DNA of 51,519 nucleotides from Klebsiella pneumoniae (GCA_945860125.1 CAMAPQ010000010.1:1-51519), one strand, 5' to 3'. Positions 9,180-18,196 are shown, counted from the stretch's first letter. Numbers and translations are program-made. Notes: a model not told the origin generated them from the letters alone.

Positions 9180-12100
9180 ATGAATAATGCTTTATTTTGT
9201 GCCGCAAACATCCTAAGCCTGGGTTATATTCGCCCACGTACAACAGCAAATACGCAAAAACAAAACGCACAACATTTAGACAACCTTGCACCTCAAACGA
9301 CAACTGAAATGCAAGCTTCGAGTACACGAGCGGCAAACACAGAGAATATGCGAACGCCGCCTGTGAAAACTTATCTTAACGATACCAAACCTGCTTCTAT
9401 GTTAGGGCTGATAGGCGATACATTCCGTGTTTTCAAAATATTACGTGTTATTCCACCGCTTCTCTCTACTTGGAATAGTGGTCACACCACCGTTTTACCG
9501 CTTGATCAACGCGATGATTACAGGCTGGTTGCTGCCCATGGTGCACACAACACAAGAGCACAGACAACCATAGCACCGCCGCTACCTCCTTACTTTCTAG
9601 GACGCGCCTATTACATGTGCGCACAAATAACAATCATGGGCTTAAGCTATTTAAATCGCTGCCACATTCCTGAAAGAATCAGCGGATTATTACAAGGTGC
9701 AATTCAAGTCGCTAAAATCGAGAAAAAAGATGCAAATATCTTACTTCATAAGGCTCAAGCACTGTATCAAGACGGCACACTAGGCGAAGTAGAAGGTTTT
9801 AGCAGCGGAAAAAAACATTTTTTTGGTGAAATAGAGAAGGAGAGACTCTCTTTATCCCTTAAAAATACGGATGTGGTTTATCAAGGCAGTATAAAAAAAT
9901 TAATAGGCGAGATTGAGCGCGTTACCTCAGCAATTGATGAGGTAAAAAATACCCATAAATCGCAAACCTTACCGCTGCAACAAGGCTGGCAAAATTTATT
10001 TACCAATTTTGATCGGGCAACAAAAAAAGTATTAATAAAGGATATTAATATTAGCAATAATATTGGCTCAGAAAGTATTCACTGGCTGAAGGATTCTTTT
10101 TCGGTTTTAAAAACTTCTTTCTTAGGCAATTTAATGTATGACACACTTTTCCTATCACAACCACAACGTATTGCGCATTTCAATACATTAACCCATGAAA
10201 ACTTTAATCATCTTGATGAACAGATGAATGATTTTTTCCAAAGTGCAATTGATGAAATAGGACGAAAAACTGAAAGTTTTAGCCCTCTATCTGCTAACGA
10301 TACCGTGATTGATTTAAACGATAAACTTGAACAGTTAAGCGCTATTTTTAGCGAATACACCACGCAAATTTTCGAGGCGCACTATCAACCTGTAAAATCA
10401 GTGCCTGATATTTTATCAGCCCTAATTGAAAACAATACTGGTCAACCTAATGCTGCTCAACCTAATGCTGGTGAATCTAATGCAAGCCCTGCGCAAATTG
10501 GTTTTTCTGAAGTGGTTACCCTTGTTAAAAATAATTCCATCGCAATGCAAGAAGAACACAGTGAAAGAAATGGTGCTTTTATAAAGCACTTTTTTGCGCT
10601 ACCCATGGTCTTAGAAGAGTTTTCATCGCAAGGTAAAACAGGCACGCGCATATTCAAAGAAACACTCAGACAAAATCTTGATAACTTACATCAAGAAGCA
10701 CGTCTTAAAGAACAGGCAGAACAGGCACCGATCAATCCTCCAACAGAAGAAATAAGAGAAAATACAGAACAGCCAATAAATAGCCGAGCCCGCCCGCTAC
10801 AAACTTTAAGACATATTTTTAGCAGCTTATTTTCCTTCCTTCATTTTTGGTCAAGACACCCCGCTCAACCGCCTGTAAATTCTGAAAATAACGCAGAAAG
10901 TTCTATCGCCAGTGAAGAGCCAAATCACGATGCAGAAATAATGGATGTAGACGAAAATACACATCGTTTTATTGCAAAACAATCCGGTGAAGAACGCTTA
11001 ATGCAAGCTTTAAGAAAAGATCTTAAGCATGCAATAGAAGACGGTGCTTTATGGTCAGGTATTAATGATGCCAATGCTTTAATAAAAAAAGAATGGGAAC
11101 GTTTACATGGTGTGATTGATTCACTGCCTCTTAATCTTGAAGCAAAAGACGCGCTCAAAAAAAGTATCGATTCAGGCAATATTGCCGACATTGCCAATCA
11201 GCTTAATGCTCACGAACAGACGCTCTCTCAAGGTATTAAAAACTATTTAAAAGTGTCGATTTATCGAACGATTGAAGCGAATGCCATGCGCGAACTTTTA
11301 CAAACAATCAACCTCTTCAAGCGTGAAAATCGCACACCGACTGAAGTAGAAAGTAACAATATACAAGGTCTCAGTAGCGCCCTTACGAATGCACGCGTAT
11401 TACTCATGGGGCTCAACTCAACACATTTTGAAGTGCAAAAAGCAGAAGATCCAAACTACTGGATTTTAGATATTAAATCACATGAATCTTTAATTAATAA
11501 TGTTTATGCGAAAGACGCTAAATACACAACACTAACCGATGATCAAACACTCGAATTCATGAATAATGCGCTATCAAAGGGTATTGCTTACCATCAATAT
11601 AGCGTTGAAGGCTTAAACAATATTCCAAAAGAAGGGCGATGCCTTGTTGCTTTTAACCATAGTATGTCGACTTATGAAGTGGCCTTATTTGGCAATGCTG
11701 CCGTGCATAGCAACAAAAGACTGTTACGTATGTTGGTACACGATAATTTCTTTAAATATTCCTCTAGCGTTGCAAAAGAGGCAGAAAAAATCGGCTTTAT
11801 TCCTGCTAAAAGGGATACGGCTGTACGCCTTCTTGAAAATGAGCAACTGACAGGTGTCTGCCCAGGGGGAATCAAAGAAGCAGTTAAACCTTCTAATCAG
11901 TATAAGCATGCGGTGATGTGGGATAACACCAAAGGTTTTGCGCGTATTTCATTGCTGACTGGCGCACCGATTGTCTTGGCTGCTTGTCCTGCGGCTAATG
12001 ATTTATATGAAGTAACACCCAGCAAAATCACTAATTTTGTTGTTAAAAATGCAGCGTTGCCCGCGCCCATTATTTCAAGCGCTGCTTTTCCTGCACCTAA

Positions 12101-12380
12101 TAATACGCGCCTAACACATTACTTAAGCCCGCCCATCTATCCACCTAAACTACCGGATAAATTTAAACGCGCACTAGATCTTGCCGCGGCAAATCCGGAA
12201 AAAACAAATCCTGAATTTAAGGCAATGCTTGATCAATACCATGCAGAAGTTTTTGAAAAAATGAAGCAACTCATGACGCATGGCATAGCACAAGATACCG
12301 TTAAAGCGCAGCAAGATGCCGTTAAAGCGCAGCAAGAGACAGCAGCACCAGAAGAGAGCATAAGCGATACTATAGCGTAA
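9180..12380 (+). CDS. Large protein with C-terminal lysophospholipid/diacylglycerol-type acyltransferase domain
   Basis: A 1066-residue protein starting at ATG 9180 with a good TCTGGAGAA site. The last roughly 260 residues form an LPLAT/PlsC-like domain. The acceptor motif is NHSMSTYE (Asn826-His827, with Glu in place of the usual motif-I Asp). The second motif CPGGIKEAV (894-902) is closer to the PGGxxE of eukaryotic DGAT2/TMEM68-type enzymes than to bacterial FPEGTR. Residues 1-800 are not recognised; they look largely helical and charged, with a Pro/Asn/Ala linker (QPNAAQPNAGESNA, about 422-435) and an amphipathic stretch (TLRHIFSSLFSFLHFW). The C-terminal tail repeats VKAQQ. There is no signal peptide. 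The architecture suggests a host-membrane-modifying effector or an unusual lipid enzyme; both are inference. Confidence 0.7.
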   Translation: MNNALFCAANILSLGYIRPRTTANTQKQNAQHLDNLAPQTTTEMQASSTRAANTENMRTPPVKTYLNDTKPASMLGLIGDTFRVFKILRVIPPLLSTWNSGHTTVLPLDQRDDYRLVAAHGAHNTRAQTTIAPPLPPYFLGRAYYMCAQITIMGLSYLNRCHIPERISGLLQGAIQVAKIEKKDANILLHKAQALYQDGTLGEVEGFSSGKKHFFGEIEKERLSLSLKNTDVVYQGSIKKLIGEIERVTSAIDEVKNTHKSQTLPLQQGWQNLFTNFDRATKKVLIKDINISNNIGSESIHWLKDSFSVLKTSFLGNLMYDTLFLSQPQRIAHFNTLTHENFNHLDEQMNDFFQSAIDEIGRKTESFSPLSANDTVIDLNDKLEQLSAIFSEYTTQIFEAHYQPVKSVPDILSALIENNTGQPNAAQPNAGESNASPAQIGFSEVVTLVKNNSIAMQEEHSERNGAFIKHFFALPMVLEEFSSQGKTGTRIFKETLRQNLDNLHQEARLKEQAEQAPINPPTEEIRENTEQPINSRARPLQTLRHIFSSLFSFLHFWSRHPAQPPVNSENNAESSIASEEPNHDAEIMDVDENTHRFIAKQSGEERLMQALRKDLKHAIEDGALWSGINDANALIKKEWERLHGVIDSLPLNLEAKDALKKSIDSGNIADIANQLNAHEQTLSQGIKNYLKVSIYRTIEANAMRELLQTINLFKRENRTPTEVESNNIQGLSSALTNARVLLMGLNSTHFEVQKAEDPNYWILDIKSHESLINNVYAKDAKYTTLTDDQTLEFMNNALSKGIAYHQYSVEGLNNIPKEGRCLVAFNHSMSTYEVALFGNAAVHSNKRLLRMLVHDNFFKYSSSVAKEAEKIGFIPAKRDTAVRLLENEQLTGVCPGGIKEAVKPSNQYKHAVMWDNTKGFARISLLTGAPIVLAACPAANDLYEVTPSKITNFVVKNAALPAPIISSAAFPAPNNTRLTHYLSPPIYPPKLPDKFKRALDLAAANPEKTNPEFKAMLDQYHAEVFEKMKQLMTHGIAQDTVKAQQDAVKAQQETAAPEESISDTIA

Positions 12381-12437
12381 GAACAACCATCACGACCACC
12401 GCGTCAAATAGAAAGAGAGAGTCTAAGCGGACTATCC

Positions 12438-12469
12438 CCTATTACCGAATAGGCGATATTTTGTTTTTT
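12438..12469 (+). terminator. Probable rho-independent terminator
   Basis: CCTATT (12438-12443), loop ACCG, AATAGG (12448-12453), then CGATATTTTGTTTTTT. The short perfect stem with a T-rich tail follows the acyltransferase gene by about 60 bases. Confidence 0.6.
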
Positions 12470-12478
12470 CGTTCGTCT

Positions 12479-12525
12479 TGAGGTTGCCGAAGGGTTTTAA
12501 TAAAGCTTATCCTTCGACAGGCTCA
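12479..12525. repeat. REP-like palindromic repeat, copy 2
   Basis: TGAGGTTGCCGAAGG (12479-12493) pairs imperfectly with CCTTCGACAGGCTCA (12511-12525). The segment from the inner left arm through the loop to the inner right arm is identical to the copy at 8947-8993, in the same orientation. The two copies bracket the acyltransferase gene. This repeat is translated in an apparent 5' extension of the next gene, which argues against that longer start. Confidence 0.8.
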
Positions 12526-12552
12526 GATTATATTTTATGGGGGAAAGTATTG

Positions 12553-13575
12553 ATGAACGTTGTCATCTTCGGCGGCGCAGGTTTTATAGGCTTGCACTTT
12601 ACGAATTATCTCTTAGAAAAGAATTTAGCTAAGCATATTTTTTTAGCAGACATTAAAAAAAGAGAGCCTTCGCTTCACTTTAAAATCAACCCCACACTGT
12701 GGCAAGAACGTGTAACAGTGCCTGATACTATTGATGTAAGACGTTGCATTGAAAAAAAACATTTTCCAGAAAAAATTGATTTAATTATTAATCTTGCCGC
12801 TATTCACAGAGAGCCAGGCCATAAACATAATGAATATTTTGAAACAAATATTTTAGGGGCGCAAAATGTTACTGCTTTTGCGGAAGAAGTAGATTGCACA
12901 CAAATTATTTTTACAAGCAGTATTTCACCTTATGGACGCAGTGATTTTGGCAAAGATGAAAACTCTCTTACTGAACCGCTTACTGCTTATGGTTCTTCTA
13001 AATTAGTTGCTGAAAAAGTTCATCTTATTTGGCAAGCAAAAGAGCAACAAATAAGAAAACTTATTATTGTACGCCCTGGTGTAGTGTTTGGCCCTGGCGA
13101 AGGGGGAAATGTCTCGCGCATGATTAAAGCAATTATAAAAGGTTACTTTTTTTATACCGGCAATAAAAAAACAATTAAAGCAGGCGGGTATATCAAAGAA
13201 CTATGTAATACCATAGCGTGGGCACAAAACAAACAAATTTCAGACAATGAAAATGTCATACTTTACAATTTTTCAACCTACCCTATTCCCAGCATGCAAG
13301 ATTTTACTGAAACAGTTCAACGCGTTGCAGGAATCAATAGAAAAATATTCAGCGTCCCTCACGTATTGCTTTGGAGCATTGCTTATATACTTGAAGTTTT
13401 ATTAAAACCACTCAAGATATCTCATCCGTTTAGCCCAGTGCGGCTTGATAAACTTATACGCCCCAACAATATTAAGCCGTCATTTTTGCTAGAGAAGGGT
13501 TACGTGCCACTTTACACGCTACAATCTGCGATGGAAGATTGGAAACAAGAATGTGAGAAAGAGTGGCAGGCGTAG
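12553..13575 (+). CDS. NAD-dependent epimerase/dehydratase (extended SDR)
   Basis: A 340-residue extended short-chain dehydrogenase. ATG 12553 is chosen because GGGGGAAAG lies just upstream and the protein then begins MNVVIFGGAGFIGLHF, a proper Rossmann start. An in-frame start at 12478 would only translate the palindromic repeat. The NAD-binding GGAGFIG is at residues 7-13, the catalytic Ser lies in FTSSISPYG, and Tyr/Lys in AYGSSK. The C-terminal substrate part is that of nucleotide-sugar epimerases and dehydratases of O-antigen pathways, but the exact sugar cannot be read. It may act with the nonulosonate genes further on, though mobile elements separate them. The stop directly abuts a hipA relic on the other strand, so the 3' end may have been reshaped. 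Confidence 0.8.
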   Translation: MNVVIFGGAGFIGLHFTNYLLEKNLAKHIFLADIKKREPSLHFKINPTLWQERVTVPDTIDVRRCIEKKHFPEKIDLIINLAAIHREPGHKHNEYFETNILGAQNVTAFAEEVDCTQIIFTSSISPYGRSDFGKDENSLTEPLTAYGSSKLVAEKVHLIWQAKEQQIRKLIIVRPGVVFGPGEGGNVSRMIKAIIKGYFFYTGNKKTIKAGGYIKELCNTIAWAQNKQISDNENVILYNFSTYPIPSMQDFTETVQRVAGINRKIFSVPHVLLWSIAYILEVLLKPLKISHPFSPVRLDKLIRPNNIKPSFLLEKGYVPLYTLQSAMEDWKQECEKEWQA

Positions 13576-13576
13576 C

Positions 13577-13618
13577 GACATAAGCTTCGCGGCTTGTATT
13601 TCCGTTATCAGAAGTCAT
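13577..13618 (-). pseudogene. hipA-like toxin, N-terminal relic
   Basis: From ATG 13618 the frame reads MTSDNGNTSREAYV and then loses all resemblance to HipA as it enters the epimerase 3' end. HipA kinases commonly start with a similar short stretch ending EAYV before a WIWLP-type strand. The ATG overlaps the end of the hipB-like frame by 11 bases, the usual hipBA arrangement. Only about 14 codons remain, so this is a deletion scar. Assignment rests on the short match plus its position after a HipB-like gene. Confidence 0.5.
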
Positions 13619-13893
13619 CTTTGACCGCGCGTGTTTTTGCTTTGATGCGCTTAGGGAGAAGGGCAATCTTATCTCTAACCTGCTCTATGGATTTTGTCAG
13701 AGGCGAAGAATCCTGCTCGAACAAGTTGATACCGACAAGCGCGGCAACCTTGAAAAACAATCCGATAGCGCAGCCCATATCGCCGCTTTCAATTTTTTGC
13801 AGGGTTGCACGTGAAATACCTGCGCGCTCTGCCAGTGCGTGCTCTGACTATTTTATGCCGTTTGCGCGCAAGCTTGATATGCTCGCCCAGTAA
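13608..13893 (-). pseudogene. hipB-like XRE antitoxin, frameshifted relic
   Basis: Read on the minus strand, one frame gives LGEHIKLARKRHKI and the next frame gives SEHALAERAGISRATLQKIE, followed by LFFKVAALVGINLFEQD and a C-terminus ending VKDDF at 13608. Together these make the helix-turn-helix of a HipB-type antitoxin, but a frameshift near 13845-13850 separates helix 1 from the recognition helix, with an in-frame TAG just before SEHAL. The stretch is noticeably richer in G and C than its surroundings, suggesting transfer. The upstream part abuts the IS1634-type element. It was once hipBA; neither gene can now give a full product. Confidence 0.65.
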
Positions 13894-13921
13894 AAGCCCG
13901 CATTGAGCGCCCCTTAAAAAG

Positions 13922-15597
13922 CCATCATTAACGGTTTTTTATTGCAGTAAAACCGCCTCAGGTAAGCCATAAATGATGAGGGCCCCACCTCCCATTAGTC
14001 GAACAATTTTTTCTTTCGTTTCATTCATCCCGTGCATACCATACCGCCTCTCACTCTCTACTTTTTGGGTAACCCAATGGATCCCACGCAGCAGATGAAA
14101 TACCCAGCGCATTGTCGGTTTTTTCATAGGCTTTTTATTTCGATCAGGCAGTATTTCATTTTGCACCTGTAGCGCTTTTCTCAGGCGGCGTTGCGCAATA
14201 CTGTATACCAATAAAGATAAAGTCATCACCATAATCAGCGTGCTAATCCGTTCCGGTTTTTTTAGAAAAAACCCTTGCGCAAAAAAATAAGGGTCTTTTA
14301 AAAATCGGTAACCACGCTCAACTGTTTGCTGGTTTTTATAGTGAGTAATCAACGCTTCATCAGCATATTCTGCAGGCGAAAAATTGCTTGCAAGAATAAA
14401 ACACGCTTTTTCACGTTTAACTTTTTCAACCACTTCCTTTGAAAGGTTATACTGTACATCAATCCGATACACTGTCTCTTTTAGATCAATATTCATTCGA
14501 TTCACTACGTGAAATTTCCACTTTTTAGCCACATCATCTGCCGTTTTCTTCGCATCTGTTGAACAGGAAAATTTCTGAGAACCCAGCTTGTTTAATTGTT
14601 TTTTTATTTCATCTGCCTCTTTTTTCACCTGCTTATCAATCGTTTTAACCACACGCTGGTACGATTCGTTTGAATAACACACCATCCATCGTTGTTCTGT
14701 ATCGTAGTGCATCACCTTAAAAGTTTGATATAAAACTTTGCCATCGCTGTGTGTACGCCAAACATTTAATTCAAGCGCCTTTTTAATATGCTCTTTTGCC
14801 TCATTAATACTTTCAGGGGCACGTGTAATAAATTTAATCAGATGCCAATTTTTAGCGTTTTCTTTAGTATAAAATTTACTGTCAGCAACTAAACATTTCA
14901 TTTGTTCTGATTGAAACTGCTTCAGTAACTCTATCGATCTTTCTTGAAAAATAAGACAATCAGATGTATTTCCATCCCAGTTTTTCATGTACAGGGGAAC
15001 ATCTCCATCGTGACTGACTATTAATTCGGTTACGCATTGCTTTAAATCAGGTCGATGATCTTTGGCGTAGCCGTGCACAATTTTTATGCAATCTTCTTCT
15101 GTTTCTCCAACATATTCACCTGTCATTGAAAAACTTGTCGTATCTAATGACTGGATGCTTCGATCCACTCCTTCAGCTACACAGGCCATTGACGCAATTT
15201 CTGAAAATAATGTTGAATCTCCATATTCATAAATACGATCTAACGCTCGGGCCAATGCAAAACGGTTCAGATCTTTTGCTTCCATCGGGCGGCCAAATAA
15301 ACGATCTAAAGGTAAGCCTTCAAAAAAATCCGCCACCAAACTCAAGGGCTGGTCTGTAAACCCTAAACCATTGAGAACCATTGCCGCAATTCGCTCGCCC
15401 ACAGTAGTTTTCTCATCCTCGTGCACACCAAGACGCGCATTAATTTGATCAATAATCCCTAAATCTTTGATAACACCCATCACCAAACCATGAGGATCTA
15501 ACCGTTTAATATCTAAATCTTCCATGTGTATCTCTCTCATTTCAGCCGCAATTATGAATGCAAACATAAAACTATGAAGATACCACTAACGTTACAT
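13922..15597 (-). mobile_element. IS1634-type (IS4 superfamily) insertion sequence
   Basis: The element spans the transposase and short flanks. Its right edge must lie at or before 15597, since the IS630 inverted repeat starts at 15598. The left edge probably lies around 13922, where the hipB relic stops. The only terminal inverted similarity seen is a short CGTTA-centred match (AACCGTTAATG read inward on the left, TAACGTTACATT on the right), so the ends are approximate. No target duplication could be confirmed because IS630 replaced or abuts the right flank. Confidence 0.55.
13939..15525 (-). CDS. IS1634-family transposase
   Basis: A 528-residue DDE transposase from ATG 15525 (preceded by GAGAGA); an upstream ATG at 15567 would add 14 residues. 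The start MEDLDIKRLDPHGLVMGVIK is typical of the family. Catalytic Asp candidates lie in SLDTTSF (about residue 128) and CLVADSKF, and the Glu in the YREK-type motif VERGYRFLKDPYF. The frame is intact and of normal family length, so the copy may be active. It inserted upstream of the hipB relic and is followed, head to tail, by an IS630 element. Confidence 0.88.
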   Translation of the reverse strand: MEDLDIKRLDPHGLVMGVIKDLGIIDQINARLGVHEDEKTTVGERIAAMVLNGLGFTDQPLSLVADFFEGLPLDRLFGRPMEAKDLNRFALARALDRIYEYGDSTLFSEIASMACVAEGVDRSIQSLDTTSFSMTGEYVGETEEDCIKIVHGYAKDHRPDLKQCVTELIVSHDGDVPLYMKNWDGNTSDCLIFQERSIELLKQFQSEQMKCLVADSKFYTKENAKNWHLIKFITRAPESINEAKEHIKKALELNVWRTHSDGKVLYQTFKVMHYDTEQRWMVCYSNESYQRVVKTIDKQVKKEADEIKKQLNKLGSQKFSCSTDAKKTADDVAKKWKFHVVNRMNIDLKETVYRIDVQYNLSKEVVEKVKREKACFILASNFSPAEYADEALITHYKNQQTVERGYRFLKDPYFFAQGFFLKKPERISTLIMVMTLSLLVYSIAQRRLRKALQVQNEILPDRNKKPMKKPTMRWVFHLLRGIHWVTQKVESERRYGMHGMNETKEKIVRLMGGGALIIYGLPEAVLLQ

Positions 15598-16893
15598 TAT
15601 ACTCAACTAGCTCATAGAATCCGACTTTTCAAATGTCTGAAAATTCAGCGTGATTAATGATTTTATTTCTTCTCTATATTCGGTCTTAATTTTATTAAGG
15701 CATTCCTTGATGGCTTCACTAAAACTTGAAAAACTTTCATAAAATTTGCAATACAAACATTTCCTTTTCACAAATTTCCAAAGTCTTTCAATTAAATTTA
15801 AATTAGGCGAATAAGAGGGTAAATACATTAGTTGAATATTCATCTTTTCTGCTGCATCAAACACTAATTTGCACTTCTGATACCTTGCATTATCCATCAC
15901 AAGTGTGATGGATTCAGTGGAATGAACTTTTCTAATTTCTTCAAATAACTGACAAATGCACGGCGCATTAATGTATGCGTTATTAGTCACGGTAATGAGA
16001 TCCTGCGTGATTGGATTTAAAGCGCCTAATACATTAAACCGGCTTCTCCCTGATGGCGCCTTTATAAATATCCGAAAAAAACACCATAAAAACCCTAAAA
16101 ATGGCGCCAAAACAAAATGCGCAGCATCTACAAAAAATAATTTACTTACTCCTTTTTTTGCCTTTTCAATTTCAGGCTCTAATTTTTCTTTTTTGAATTC
16201 TTCTTGCTTTTTGGCATCTTGTTTGGCGGGAATTGATCCTGCTTTTCTAAACTTCATGCCTAACTTTCTTAAAAAGTTTCTGACCTGAGTCTCGCTTCTT
16301 TTTAACCCTGTTTTTTTCTCAATTCTATGCGATGCTTCCTTAATGGTTGCGGGAGGAATGGCTTTAAACTCTTCTACAATTTCCTGCTTAAACGCTTCGA
16401 GTTCACTTTTAGGACGATTGAACCTGACTGTTTTGAGCCGTTCAGTACCACCGCTCATGTATTCTCGCAGATAATCTACAATTGTTTCTTGGCAAAGCCT
16501 TGTGAGTCGACCGATTTCCGAATGCGACAATCCTTGGCTTTTAAGCCATAAAACTTCCATCTTTATTCTGACGCGAGGATGGTCGTTGTGGAATCTCTCA
16601 TGATGAAAAATTTCGATGTCTTCGTCCTTGAATTCAACTTTAATCATAAGTTAACCACTATTACGCTTCTATTGAATGAGAGATGTAGATATGAGCTAAA
16701 AATACCTTAAAGACTTAAGATTCTAGAGGCTGCTTTTTCTTCAGATGTTCGTGTAACTTAACACATCACCACATGATACAAAATTTGTCGCAAATGTGGA
16801 TAGAAATCTTAATTTATAAATGCACTTTTTTGGTAAAAATAAGGTTTATTTTTAGGCAGGAAAAAATCAGAAGTTAAGAGCTAGTTGAGTATA
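15598..16893 (-). mobile_element. Complete IS630-family insertion sequence
   Basis: Perfect 16-base terminal inverted repeats are visible: TATACTCAACTAGCTC at 15598-15613 and GAGCTAGTTGAGTATA at 16878-16893. The outermost TA on each side is the target duplication expected for IS630/Tc1 elements, so the element proper is about 15600-16891. Imperfect similarity continues inward. It carries one transposase; the transposase stop (15607-15609) lies inside the left repeat. About 230 bases separate the transposase start from the right end, longer than usual. Confidence 0.9.
15607..16647 (-). CDS. IS630-family transposase
   Basis: A 346-residue transposase with an N-terminal helix-turn-helix (LSHSEIGRLTRLCQETIVDY) and a DDE domain: Asp174 in FFVDAAHF, Asp252 in LVMDNARYQ and Glu287 in YSPNLNLIERLW. 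The central winged-helix region contains ETQVRNFLRKLGMKFRK. All three catalytic acids are present and the frame is open within a perfect inverted-repeat pair, so it is probably functional. It differs from the fragment at the window start. It would mobilise its own element by cut-and-paste at TA sites. Confidence 0.93.
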   Translation of the reverse strand: MIKVEFKDEDIEIFHHERFHNDHPRVRIKMEVLWLKSQGLSHSEIGRLTRLCQETIVDYLREYMSGGTERLKTVRFNRPKSELEAFKQEIVEEFKAIPPATIKEASHRIEKKTGLKRSETQVRNFLRKLGMKFRKAGSIPAKQDAKKQEEFKKEKLEPEIEKAKKGVSKLFFVDAAHFVLAPFLGFLWCFFRIFIKAPSGRSRFNVLGALNPITQDLITVTNNAYINAPCICQLFEEIRKVHSTESITLVMDNARYQKCKLVFDAAEKMNIQLMYLPSYSPNLNLIERLWKFVKRKCLYCKFYESFSSFSEAIKECLNKIKTEYREEIKSLITLNFQTFEKSDSMS

Positions 16894-17000
16894 CTTAGCA
16901 ACAAGGCATAGCGTCATACAAGTTGGAAAAAATAGCAAGAAAAAATCACGCTTGGCAATGTAGTTTCAAGGGGTGATCACTTACTGCCAATTAGAATTAG
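16894..17000. other. Intergenic remainder between IS630 and catalase-like gene
   Basis: Together with the non-coding right part of the IS (16648-16893) this makes about 350 bases without a gene. Outside the IS inverted repeat I see no terminator, RNA gene or recognisable coding fragment. Confidence 0.4.
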
Positions 17001-18098
17001 TTATTCCGGGAAGGGTGCAACTTTATTTTTTTGATGTCTTAACTTTGAGAGTACGTCGTATATATCCTTTCTGGCTCGATTAATGCCACCCAATGGCCTG
17101 TGTTCTTTAAGGGCATGCCAAGGCGAAAAGCTAAGATTTTCACAAGCCGTTTCTTGTGCTTCAGAGTCAAAGCTTTGTGGCGGAAGATGTAGTGTTGCTA
17201 CTTTTCTTGGAACCGATGCTTTCTCACTCCATTCGACGCTTGCATCTTCAATCGGCATACTTTCCGCATTGTTTTGAAATTGCACCATAAAATCAAAAGA
17301 AGCGCCTTGCTTTTCAAGTTGTTGTTTCATGATTTCTCTTAAAGCATCTTTCGGCGTGAGGCTATTTTCTAATTTTTTTGTATTGTCAGAAGACGGACGA
17401 ACTGAATACTTAACGGTTTGAGTGCCAAATAAATAAGGCGTCGTACTCCAATAATTTAAATCAAGCGGATTATGATGTACCTTTGTGCCTTTAATAAACA
17501 GTGTAAGCTCACGTAAATGTGAATCTATGGGGCTTATAAAAAACCAAAAAAGATGGCCGTTAACAGAATTCTCCACAAGTTTTGTGAAGTTTTTGACTGT
17601 GCCAACAGGAAGCACAGGGTTACTTAATAAAATGAAGTCTTGTGTATACAGTGCCGTTGCATCTTTTAGTAACGTCTCACCTTCTACATTCGCTAACTTG
17701 ATTGCCATGCCGCGCATATCACGTGATTGATCTGATTGAACATCCGGCGAAGAGTTAGAAAAACGAACCCATACAGGATAACTTTGAGGTAATTTAAAGA
17801 TACCCACTTGTAGTTCTTGCGGTAATTTAGGATCAACAATAAAAATACCTTTTACGCAGCCATGCTGCTTGGCATGAGCCCCGCGTTTCATTAAAGTTTT
17901 GGCGTAGTCTTTTTCCATCTTTTTTTGAATTAATTCAATTAATTTTTTTGTATCGCGCGCCTCATTTGGAGGGATTGATTCTTTATTAAGCAGCGGTGGT
18001 TGTGATCGTTCATTTGAGGCGCAACCACCACTGGCAGCAAGTAGAAAAAGACTAGAAAAGGCTAAAAATCGAGCATATTTTGATGGTAAAGACGACAT
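17001..18098 (-). CDS. Catalase-family heme protein, probable lipoprotein
   Basis: A 365-residue member of the short catalase-like family, related to KatA-fold peroxidases but smaller than true catalases. The signal peptide ends LLAASGGC, with a plausible lipidation Cys, so it is likely anchored in the envelope. Conserved features are AHAKQHGCVKG (distal His), VRFSNSS, DMRGMAIKL, QDFILLSNPV and, near the C-terminus, RPLGGINRARKDIYDVL, where Arg and Tyr occupy the proximal heme-ligand region. The ATG has GGGAG upstream. It is likely to consume peroxides or organic hydroperoxides in the periplasm. True catalase activity is uncertain in this family. Confidence 0.82.
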   Translation of the reverse strand: MSSLPSKYARFLAFSSLFLLAASGGCASNERSQPPLLNKESIPPNEARDTKKLIELIQKKMEKDYAKTLMKRGAHAKQHGCVKGIFIVDPKLPQELQVGIFKLPQSYPVWVRFSNSSPDVQSDQSRDMRGMAIKLANVEGETLLKDATALYTQDFILLSNPVLPVGTVKNFTKLVENSVNGHLFWFFISPIDSHLRELTLFIKGTKVHHNPLDLNYWSTTPYLFGTQTVKYSVRPSSDNTKKLENSLTPKDALREIMKQQLEKQGASFDFMVQFQNNAESMPIEDASVEWSEKASVPRKVATLHLPPQSFDSEAQETACENLSFSPWHALKEHRPLGGINRARKDIYDVLSKLRHQKNKVAPFPE

Positions 18099-18172
18099 GG
18101 CAACAAAACTCCCTTGGCATATATCGTGTATCGTTACATGCTACATCATACCGGGGGAGAGTACTACTATAG

Positions 18173-18196
18173 AATAGGGCTTACGCGAAATCTTAT
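18173..18196. repeat. Single decayed end of the miniature inverted-repeat element
   Basis: AATAGGGCTTACGCGAAATC resembles the terminus of the adjacent element (AATAGGACTTACGCAAAATT) and lies directly in front of the full copy at 18197, in the same orientation, suggesting a nested or repeated insertion at one site. Confidence 0.55.

Noticed and set aside
8947-12525. CRISPR-like repeat pair
   Set aside because: Only two copies 3.5 kb apart with a protein gene between them; they are dispersed palindromes. No CRISPR array or cas gene was seen.
12478-12552. In-frame 25-codon extension of the epimerase
   Set aside because: It translates the palindromic repeat and precedes a clear ribosome-binding site and Rossmann start at 12553.
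17001-18098. True monofunctional catalase
   Set aside because: Too short, with a lipoprotein signal; matches the smaller catalase-like family instead.
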